Below are positions 57,478-64,000 of a stretch of 64,000 bases of DNA, in pieces. The position numbers were made by a program, and so were the translations under genes. The notes under the pieces are model-generated. The model was not told the DNA's origin. It was given only the letters and a program-made list of their open reading frames with translations, and did no database searches. The DNA is from DAHUXD01 sp963805495 (lineage in GTDB: Bacteria; Acidobacteriota; Thermoanaerobaculia; UBA5066; Gp7-AA6), in assembly GCA_963805495.1 (NCBI GenBank), contig CAWDUQ010000002.1:1178001-1242000 (forward strand). The letters are read 5' to 3'. Each line of letters opens with the position of its first letter. Position 1 is the first letter of the stretch.

Positions 57478-59898
57478 CTAGTCCTCGATGATCGCCGCCG
57501 CGTCTCTTGCGTCTTCCACCGCCTTCCGGTCGGCCGGGCTCATCGCGGAGGGCTGCAATTCGATCGTCACGTTCACGATCCGGCCGGTGAAACTATTGTC
57601 CCACTGCTTGTAGTTCCTGGAGACAGCGGTCTCGGCGTCCATGCCGACGTCGGTTCCTTCGTCGCCGGAAAAGACGAAGGGCTGCGTCTTCGGAATGTGC
57701 CCCTCGCTGACTTTCTGTCCGTCGACGAAGAGCAGGCCCGTGCCGCCGGCTCCCGGCTTCGGAGCGTCCGGCGTGAACTGGTACCGGATCTCGTGCTTTC
57801 CGGCCGCCACCGTCGAGGTACCCGCGATGTCGGTCCACTCGACACCGAAGAAGTTGTATTCGAAGTGGGGTTTGCCGTCCTTGAAGTACAGCGTCCACCC
57901 GCCGAACGCGCCCGCCTGGGCGATGATGACGCCCTGGGTCATCGCGTCCGCAAGCTCGACGGGCGCCGTGATCGTGAACGGCACGTTCTTCACGTTGATG
58001 AAGGCGTTCTCCGTCATTCCGGTCATCCCGGGGTAGACCGTGAGCTTGGTCCGGCCGCTCATCAGATCGGGTCGTCCGGCGGTCTTCGCGTCGAACCGCT
58101 CCGACCGGCGGTCGTCGATCGGGAGGACGTGGTTCGCGATCGCCTGCTTCGTGAAGAGGTCCTGCATCTCCTTGAGCTTGCGCGGGTCCTGCTTCGCGAG
58201 ATCGTGCGCCTGGCTGAAATCGACGGCCGTATGGTACAGCTCCCACGTGTCGGCCGTGAGCGGCGGCAGCGGCACCATGAGCCACGGGATCGAATGGCGC
58301 GCGGCGGCGACCCAGCCGTCGTGATAGATGCCGCGGTTGCCGAACATCTCGAAGTACTGCGTCGTGTGTGTCTCCGGCGCGGCTGGATCGTCGAACGTGG
58401 AGGCCATCGAGGTGCCGTCGAACGGAAGCTGGACCGTTCCATCGACGATCCGGGGAAACGGGAGGTTCGCCGCTTCGAGCACCGTCGGAGCGACGTCCGT
58501 GACATAGGTGAACTGAGGCCGCACGCCTCCGCCCTTCTTGATCCGCGCCGGCCAGTGGATCACGACGCCGTTGGTCGTTCCGCCGTAGTGTGAAGCGATC
58601 TGCTTGGTCCACTGGAAGGGCGTGTCCCCGGCCCAGGCCCAGCCAATCGCGTAGTGCGGGAAGGTCGACGGGTCTCCCCAGTGATCGAGGTGAGGCATGT
58701 TGATCTGCGCCGTCGAGACGATGCCGTTCAAGGCCATCATCTCGTTGTACGAGCCCTCGGGGCCGCCTTCGGCGCTCGCACCGTTGTCGCCGACGATGTA
58801 GATGAAGAGCGTATTGTCCATGACGCCCATCTCCTGGAGTCCCTGGACGAGGCGGCCGACCTGTTCGTCGGTCTGCTCGCCAAACCCGGCGAACGTCTCC
58901 ATCTGCCGAGCCTCGATCCTTCTCTGGTCCGGTGTTTGCGAGTCCCACGACGGAATCTCCCTGGGCCGCGCCGTCAGCTCGGTGTTCGGCGGGATGATGC
59001 CCATCTTCTTCTGGCGGGCGAACGTCTCCCTGTTCAGCGCATCCCATCCCGAGTCGAACTTGCCCTTGTAGCGGTCGATGTACTCCTTCGGCACGTGATG
59101 GGGCGCGTGCAGGGCGCCCGTCGCGAAATACACGAAGAAGGGTTTGTCCGGCGTCAGCGAGTGCTGCGCCTGCATCCAGGCCAAGGCCTGGTTCGTCATG
59201 TCCACGGTGAAGTGGTAGCCGGGAGTCTGAGCGTGCTCGACGCGAATCGTTCCGTCGAAGATCGCTGGCGCCCACTGATTCGTCTCGCCCCCGATGAAGC
59301 CCCAGAACTTGTCGAACCCCGAGTGTGTCGGCCAGCGGTCGAACGGGCCGGAGACCGAGACTTCCCACGGCGGCGTCTCGTGATACTTGCCGAAGGCCGC
59401 GGTGCTGTAGCCGTTCAATCGCAGCATCTCCGCGAGCGGCGCGACGCTCTGCGGCCGGATGCCGGTGTTTCCCGGGAATGCCGTCGCGAGCTCCATGATC
59501 GCCCCGGCGTTATTGACGTGGTGGTTGCGGCCCGTCAGCAATGCCGTGCGCGTGGGCGAGCAGAGCGACGTCGTGTGAAAGTTGTTGTAGCGAAGCCCCT
59601 CGGCCGCGAGCCGGTCGAGCGTGGGCATGTGGATGGGGCCGCCGAAGGCGCTCGACTGTCCGAAGCCGATGTCGTCGAGGAGGACGACGACCACGTTCGG
59701 CGCTCCCTGCGGCGCCTTCACCTCGAAGCGCGCCGGGGGCTTCACGTCGCGCGCGGAGAGCTCCGTGATGGAGACGGGTGCCGGCTCGGGAATCGGGAGA
59801 ACGGTGCGGTCGACCTGCTGAGCCGTCGCGCCGTGCGGCGCCAGGAGCCCGACCAGACCGACGAGAAGGGTGAATGTGTTCCGCATGGTCGACCGCAT
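57478..59898 (-). CDS. arylsulfatase-family secreted hydrolase
   Basis: This 806-residue protein starts at ATG 59898 behind GGAGGAAG. Signal peptide about residues 9-28 (LLVGLVGLLAPHGATAQ). Sulfatase landmarks: metal Asp pair VVLLDDIGFGQ near 73, the formylglycine site CSPTRTALLTGR near 111, the histidine-bearing segment TGALHAPHHVPKEY, and the late metal site VGDNGASAEGG. The first residue of the site is Cys, so it needs a formylglycine-generating enzyme in trans. The C-terminal 200 residues add a beta-sandwich. Length and domain order match the large AtsA-type arylsulfatases. It probably desulfates polysaccharides or small sulfate esters in the periplasm. Confidence 0.9.
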   Translation of the reverse strand: MRSTMRNTFTLLVGLVGLLAPHGATAQQVDRTVLPIPEPAPVSITELSARDVKPPARFEVKAPQGAPNVVVVLLDDIGFGQSSAFGGPIHMPTLDRLAAEGLRYNNFHTTSLCSPTRTALLTGRNHHVNNAGAIMELATAFPGNTGIRPQSVAPLAEMLRLNGYSTAAFGKYHETPPWEVSVSGPFDRWPTHSGFDKFWGFIGGETNQWAPAIFDGTIRVEHAQTPGYHFTVDMTNQALAWMQAQHSLTPDKPFFVYFATGALHAPHHVPKEYIDRYKGKFDSGWDALNRETFARQKKMGIIPPNTELTARPREIPSWDSQTPDQRRIEARQMETFAGFGEQTDEQVGRLVQGLQEMGVMDNTLFIYIVGDNGASAEGGPEGSYNEMMALNGIVSTAQINMPHLDHWGDPSTFPHYAIGWAWAGDTPFQWTKQIASHYGGTTNGVVIHWPARIKKGGGVRPQFTYVTDVAPTVLEAANLPFPRIVDGTVQLPFDGTSMASTFDDPAAPETHTTQYFEMFGNRGIYHDGWVAAARHSIPWLMVPLPPLTADTWELYHTAVDFSQAHDLAKQDPRKLKEMQDLFTKQAIANHVLPIDDRRSERFDAKTAGRPDLMSGRTKLTVYPGMTGMTENAFINVKNVPFTITAPVELADAMTQGVIIAQAGAFGGWTLYFKDGKPHFEYNFFGVEWTDIAGTSTVAAGKHEIRYQFTPDAPKPGAGGTGLLFVDGQKVSEGHIPKTQPFVFSGDEGTDVGMDAETAVSRNYKQWDNSFTGRIVNVTIELQPSAMSPADRKAVEDARDAAAIIED

Positions 59899-60262
59899 GG
59901 CTCTTCCTCCGTTGGTATCCATTCCGCGAAGAATCATATCGGTCTCGCGAGGCGTCGGCCAACGGTTCGACAACGTGGAGGTCGTGGCGTCCGAGAAGAA
60001 TCGCGAACATCTTCAAGTATTACGTCGCGTACAAGATCGTCGGCGGACCTGGAGCGCAAGAAAAAGTCGAGCCGAAGTGAACCCTTCGCCCTGGGAGCGT
60101 CGATGAGACGTGGGCGAAACCGCAGTGGGCGGGGCCGACCGAACTCGAACCCGCGACCTCCAGCGTGACGGGTCCAGGCGTGGAATCTCGAAGCCTGCGC
60201 CGCGGAATCCCCGCCGGGGCGCTGTCGGCGCCGAACCGCTTCGGGTAGATTCCGCTGGAGCA
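59899..60262. other. 364-base intergenic region between divergent genes
   Basis: Apart from the tRNA-like repeat at 60123-60172, nothing is supportable. Short open frames on the plus strand contain the repeat-derived peptide GADRTRTRDL and are rejected. The stretch near 59930-60020 is less GC-rich and may hold the sulfatase promoter. Confidence 0.4.
60123..60172 (-). repeat. tRNA-3'-end-like repeat, copy 3
   Basis: The minus strand reads CGTCACGCTGGAGGTCGCGG then GTTCGAGTTCGGTCGGCCCC and GCCCAC, like the T-arm and acceptor end of a tRNA. The 5' half is missing. It lies between the divergent sulfatase and GNAT-DoxX genes. Confidence 0.6.
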
Positions 60263-61165
60263 ATGCCACCGCCCCCTTCCGACCCCGCGCTTCGCCTCGC
60301 TCGCCAGAGCGACGCCGCCGCGCTCGCCCGGCTCGCGGACCAGCTTGGCTTCCCGCTCGACGAGGAGGCCGCGAGGGCGCGATTGCGGGAGACTCTGGGC
60401 GGACCCGACCATGCGCTGATCGTCGCCGAGTCCGGGAGCCGCGTCGTCGGCTTGATGGAGCTCAAGCGCCTCCGCCTCTTCACCTCCCGCCGTCAGGTCG
60501 AGGTCGTCGCCCTCGTCGTCGCCGAGGAGGAGCGGGGGCGGGGGATCGGGACCCGGCTTCTCGAGGAGGCCGAGCGATGGGCGGAGGATCTGCGGTGCGG
60601 AAAGATCCGGCTCCGGTCGAGAACGATGCGCGGACGAGCACATTCGCTGTATCGACGTTCGGGTTACGAAGAGGTGGCGACCGAACTGTTCTTCGAGAAG
60701 CAGCTCGGCCCCACGCGACCGAAGTCCGCGCGGTTTTCTCCCGGTTCGATCGTGTCGCAAGCCGCTTCGCCCCCGGCCGCTCGCGCCTGGGCTCCCCTGT
60801 CGGTCGTGCGAGTCGCCGTCGCGGCGCTTCTCATCGTCCATGCGGGCTCCCGAGTGGCCACCGGTGGAGTTTCGGCCCTCGGAGCGGTCCTCTCCGCGAA
60901 TCACGTGCCCTTCGGCCCGGCGCTTGCGTGGGCCATTACGGCCGTCGAGATCGCCGGCGGCCTGGCGCTCGCGGCCGGGAGGTTCGCGCGATCCCTGAGC
61001 GTCTGGTTCGCCGTCGAGCTGCTCGCCGGCACCGCGCTCGTTCCCGGAGCCGAGGAGGGACTCGTCGCGGAAAGCACGCAAAACCCGGAGTATTCGATCC
61101 TGCTCGTCGCGTGCCTTCTCGCTCTGGCGTGGGGATCGCCGGGCCGCGTTCCGGCCGCGCGCTGA
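60263..61165 (+). CDS. GNAT acetyltransferase fused to a DoxX-like membrane domain
   Basis: This 300-residue protein starts at ATG 60263. Residues about 5-150 are a GNAT domain: LARQSDAAALARLADQLGF, VVALVVAEEERGRGIGTRLL (the acetyl-CoA loop, with R-G-R-G-I-G) and LYRRSGYEEVATELFFEKQL. Residues about 180-295 form a four-helix DoxX-like membrane domain (VRVAVAALLIVHAGSRVATG, LAWAITAVEIAGGLALAAGR and LLVACLLALAWGS). Each half is complete and the junction is a short Pro/Ala linker, so a true fusion is likelier than a missed stop. The substrate is unknown. A tRNA-like repeat follows 8 bases after the stop. Confidence 0.8.
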   Translation: MPPPPSDPALRLARQSDAAALARLADQLGFPLDEEAARARLRETLGGPDHALIVAESGSRVVGLMELKRLRLFTSRRQVEVVALVVAEEERGRGIGTRLLEEAERWAEDLRCGKIRLRSRTMRGRAHSLYRRSGYEEVATELFFEKQLGPTRPKSARFSPGSIVSQAASPPAARAWAPLSVVRVAVAALLIVHAGSRVATGGVSALGAVLSANHVPFGPALAWAITAVEIAGGLALAAGRFARSLSVWFAVELLAGTALVPGAEEGLVAESTQNPEYSILLVACLLALAWGSPGRVPAAR

Positions 61166-61172
61166 CCTCGAA

Positions 61173-61238
61173 TGGCGGGGCCGACGGGACTCGAACCCGA
61201 GGGCTTCCGCGCTAACTCAGAGCGGCTCAAACGTCGAG
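61173..61238 (-). repeat. tRNA-3'-end-like repeat, copy 4
   Basis: The minus strand reads GAGTTAGCGCGGAAGCCCTC then GGGTTCGAGTCCCGTCGGCC and CCGCCA, nearly the same as copy 2. It begins 8 bases after the GNAT-DoxX stop. The rest of the 181-base gap to 61346 shows no gene. Confidence 0.65.
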
Positions 61239-61346
61239 GCCTCGGCTGTCCGCGTTCTTGTTCGTGGCGGAGTTGCCAGAGCAACGCACGAGTGCGCCGC
61301 CGTCAGCGGTAACGCGAGCGCCCCCAATGCCGTCCGCCGCCCAGGT

Positions 61347-63989
61347 TCAGCGGGGCGGGAGGTCGATCAAGACGATGTCGGAATTGTCGCGGTAACGGTC
61401 GAAGAGAATCTGCTTGCCGTCGGTCGACACGTCGAAGCTCTTCATTTCAAAATTCGGCGACAAGTCCGTGAGCTGGCGCAGCCGACCGGTTGCAAGATCG
61501 AGGAGCCAAAAATCTTGTCGCCGCTGCCCTCCCTGCATGACAACCAGACCATTCCCATCCGGCAGAAACCGGTATCGGTTTCCCCTCGTCCAGACCCAGA
61601 GCTCGGGCAGCGGAAACGGCCGTTTGTCCGGGGTGACGCCGCGGAGCTGGGCTCTCTGACCCGCCTGATTATCGGAGTAAAGGATGAAGCGACCGTCGGG
61701 CGACCAGACCGGGTCGGAGAGGACCCCTTCGACGAGACGCACCGGGGCTCCTCCGGCGACGGGAACCTTCAGCAAGGGTTGCTCCTGTCCCTCGGATGCC
61801 ACGACGGCGATCCACTTTCCGTCCGGAGACCACGACGGAGAGTCGGAGACGTTGAGCGACTCCGCAATGCGACGAGCGTTGGTGCCATCCGAGGCGATCA
61901 AGAAGAGTTGCGCCCGCCCCTCCGCGCGAACGACGAAAGCGATCTGGGTTCCGTCGGGTGAGATCGCGGGCGCGGCCGCAACGGCGCCGTCGCTGCCCTT
62001 CCACAGCTCCGTCGCGGCGCCCTCCTTGAACTTCCAAAGCCCGGCCGCGCCGCCCCTGGACGATAGATAAAGCAGGTAATCGGGACCGAAACGGGGGCTG
62101 GTGGCGCGTACGGTCGGTAGAGCGACGTGGCCGACCTGGGCCTCCTTCACGACCCGATCCGAGATCGGTGCCGTCCACAGGCTCCGCGTGGGATTCGCCA
62201 CGGTCGCGACGAGGTGCCGGCCGTCTGCACTCGCAGCCACCGAGGCGTACTCCTCGAGACCGGAGGTAACCGCGTGCGAAATCCGCCGCTCGACGTCCAT
62301 GACGTACAAGTGGGAGCCGGAACCATCGTCTCGCGTGACGGCATAGATCAACGTACGCGCGTCGAGCAACGTGGGATAGACCACTCGCGAATTATGGTGT
62401 GTCAAGCGCTCAGCGACCCCGCCGGAGGAAGGGATCCGCCAGATGTCGAGGTTCAGAGGGGGCACTCCGTGGGCGAAGTACACGAAGCGGCCATCCGGAG
62501 ACCAGGTCGGAAAGTGATTGTGGATGCCGGGTTTTTCGATGAAGACCTGCTTGGCGTTGCTGCCGTTGGGATCGGCGATGAAGATGGGATCTCCGGGTTG
62601 GGCGCTGTGATACAGGACGTGGCTACGGTCTGGCGACCAAACCGCTTGAACGGCGTCTGGTAGGAAGGGTCGCGGTGTTCCACCCATCGTGGGCACGAGC
62701 CACACGCTCTCGTTTTTTCCCTCCTGAATCCGGAGCCAGACGTGAGCCCCGTCGCCGGAAAACCCTACGTTGCGAACCCACGGGTTGACCAGGTCCGGAT
62801 ACCGGCCCTTCGAGAGATTGAGAAACTCGCCGCTACCGACCTGGCTCACCCATGCATCGAAGGGGCCGTCGCGGTCGGACAGGAACGCTACGAACTTGCC
62901 GTCGGGAGAGATGGCGGCATCGAACTCGGAGCCTTCCCAGTCCGTGAATCGGGTGTATCGAGCATCGGGCAGGGGGTTCTTCCAAGAGTCCTCGGCACGG
63001 CGCAAGCGCCAGGTCATCACGCCGGCGATCACGAGAGCCGCCGCGGCGACAACGGCCGGGACCCACCGGCGGCGCTGCCGAACGGGAGCCGGCTCTGACG
63101 GAAGAGCACCGACCGCGCTGGTCGCTTCAGAGAGGCGATCGCGGACCGTCGCGAGTTCCTTTGCCAGATCCTCCGTCGAGGTGTAACGGCTCCGCGGCTC
63201 CTTGGCGAGGCACCGCTCGATGATCCAACGCAGAGGCACTGGAGCTCTGGGGTTAAGAGTGGTGATTGAGTCCGGCTCGTCTTGAATGATCGCTGCCATC
63301 GTCTGTGGCGCCGAGCCGCGCTGAAAGGCGGGCTTTCCCGTCGCCATTTCGTAGAGGATCGAACCGAACGCAAACTGGTCCGACCGGAAGTCGAGCGCCC
63401 GTCCCGTCGCCTGCTCCGGCGACATGTACCCAATCGTCCCCATCACGATCCCCGGCTCCGTCGCGCCCGAGATCGTCGGCGCCGCCGTCGCTCCACTCGA
63501 TTCCTCCGGCTGCGTCAGTTTCGCCAGGCCGAAATCCAGGATCTTCACGAAACCGTCATTCGAAACCATGACATTCTCCGGCTTCAGGTCCCGGTGCACG
63601 ATCCCCGCCCCGTGCGCTTTCGCGAGCCCGTCGGCCACCTGTGCTGCGATCGTCAGAAGCTGCTTCGTGGGCAGAGCGCCCTCCGCCAAAATCTCCCGCA
63701 GGGTCTGCCCGTCCACGAGCTCCATGGCGATAAACGGCGTTCCACCCGATTCACCGATGTCGTGGATCGTGACGATGTGAGGATGATTGAGCGCGGAAGC
63801 CGACCGCGCCTCTTTTTCGAAGCGTCGCAGCCGCTCCGGATTCGCCGAAACGGCGGCCGGCAACACCTTGACGGCAACCTCACGCCCGAGACGTGTGTCC
63901 CGCGCCCGGTACACCTCCCCCATCCCGCCCGCGCCGAGGGGGGCGAGGATCTCATAGGGGCCGAGGCGAGTGCCGCTTGCGAGAGCCAT
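61347..63989 (-). CDS. PknB-type Ser/Thr protein kinase with TolB/WD40-like sensor propeller
   Basis: This 880-residue protein starts at ATG 63989 and is complete. The kinase domain covers about residues 12-280: glycine loop GAGGMGEVYRARD, invariant Lys in VAVKVLP, catalytic HRDLKPENVMV, DFGLAKL, and SPEQATGR. A single membrane helix follows (about 312-328). The outer part (about 335-880) is a series of WD40/TolB/PD40-type blades with phrases such as SPDGKFVAFLSDRDG, WSPDGRFVYFAHG and SPDGTQIAFVV. The fusion is common in Acidobacteriota and Planctomycetota. The propeller probably senses a cell-envelope ligand and the kinase phosphorylates unknown cytoplasmic proteins. Confidence 0.93.
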   Translation of the reverse strand: MALASGTRLGPYEILAPLGAGGMGEVYRARDTRLGREVAVKVLPAAVSANPERLRRFEKEARSASALNHPHIVTIHDIGESGGTPFIAMELVDGQTLREILAEGALPTKQLLTIAAQVADGLAKAHGAGIVHRDLKPENVMVSNDGFVKILDFGLAKLTQPEESSGATAAPTISGATEPGIVMGTIGYMSPEQATGRALDFRSDQFAFGSILYEMATGKPAFQRGSAPQTMAAIIQDEPDSITTLNPRAPVPLRWIIERCLAKEPRSRYTSTEDLAKELATVRDRLSEATSAVGALPSEPAPVRQRRRWVPAVVAAAALVIAGVMTWRLRRAEDSWKNPLPDARYTRFTDWEGSEFDAAISPDGKFVAFLSDRDGPFDAWVSQVGSGEFLNLSKGRYPDLVNPWVRNVGFSGDGAHVWLRIQEGKNESVWLVPTMGGTPRPFLPDAVQAVWSPDRSHVLYHSAQPGDPIFIADPNGSNAKQVFIEKPGIHNHFPTWSPDGRFVYFAHGVPPLNLDIWRIPSSGGVAERLTHHNSRVVYPTLLDARTLIYAVTRDDGSGSHLYVMDVERRISHAVTSGLEEYASVAASADGRHLVATVANPTRSLWTAPISDRVVKEAQVGHVALPTVRATSPRFGPDYLLYLSSRGGAAGLWKFKEGAATELWKGSDGAVAAAPAISPDGTQIAFVVRAEGRAQLFLIASDGTNARRIAESLNVSDSPSWSPDGKWIAVVASEGQEQPLLKVPVAGGAPVRLVEGVLSDPVWSPDGRFILYSDNQAGQRAQLRGVTPDKRPFPLPELWVWTRGNRYRFLPDGNGLVVMQGGQRRQDFWLLDLATGRLRQLTDLSPNFEMKSFDVSTDGKQILFDRYRDNSDIVLIDLPPR

Positions 63990-64000
63990 CGTGGTGGCGA

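Overview
The window is GC-rich, densely packed bacterial DNA with no rRNA, complete tRNA, CRISPR array, phage or plasmid module. The gene content points to an uncultured Acidobacteriota member of the Thermoanaerobaculia/Holophagae type. The clues are secreted proteins ending in cysteine-bearing S-layer-homology-like repeats, a DUF1800/DUF1501 pair, a Ser/Thr kinase fused to a TolB-type propeller, an arylsulfatase and a giant multihaem cytochrome. The taxonomic placement is inference.

Layout. 1-1.9 kb: end of a STAS-like gene and an alpha/beta hydrolase. 2-9.3 kb: a divergent methylamine/betaine cluster with a betaine-homocysteine methyltransferase, a DadA-type FAD oxidase and a CrtI-like FAD protein on the minus strand, then a TetR regulator, a Rieske oxygenase and an APC permease on the plus strand. 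Two identical-type 13-bp palindromes cover the two divergent start codons. 9.5-17.2 kb: secreted or surface proteins with SLH-like repeats, the DUF1800/DUF1501 pair, and a PKD-linker-CuA-like cupredoxin. 17.2-19.1 kb: a MerR regulator with a textbook 20-bp-spacer promoter, a His-rich periplasmic protein and a LuxR-type regulator.

19.4-27.6 kb is the most striking block: a tightly coupled four-gene operon of a membrane flavin/2Fe-2S reductase, a multi-pass cytochrome b-like protein, a c-type cytochrome with 60 CxxCH motifs, and an outer-membrane beta-barrel. It reads as a complete path from NAD(P)H across both membranes, probably for extracellular electron transfer. The last 2.4 kb of the cytochrome gene is built from ten exact-length 222-bp units plus one degenerate unit.

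27.6-37.1 kb: a DUF2155-like lipoprotein, a membrane protein and a GT2 glycosyltransferase, then a minus-strand biosynthetic cluster. That cluster holds an isopropylmalate/isocitrate-type dehydrogenase, an isochorismatase-aldehyde dehydrogenase fusion, and an A-PCP-TE NRPS-like protein whose thioesterase has Cys in place of Ser. 37.3-42.4 kb: P450, mercuric-reductase-like flavoprotein, DUF4126 and Kef-type antiporter. 42.4-51.7 kb: a frameshifted serine hydrolase, a PP-loop plus nicotianamine-synthase-like pair, an OmpA lipoprotein, arsR-arsM with two matching operators, a universal stress protein, and a GNAT-amidohydrolase pair. 52.3-64 kb: two tandem beta-helix/SLH-like paralogues (the second frameshifted), a sulfatase, a GNAT-DoxX fusion and a Ser/Thr kinase.

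Two dispersed repeat families run through the gaps: a GTAGGGGC...GCCCCTAC hairpin element, and a tRNA-3'-end-like element that sits just behind stop codons. Many gene junctions are 4-base start/stop overlaps (ATGA, GTGA, TTGA). These support the operon calls and fix several GTG/TTG starts.
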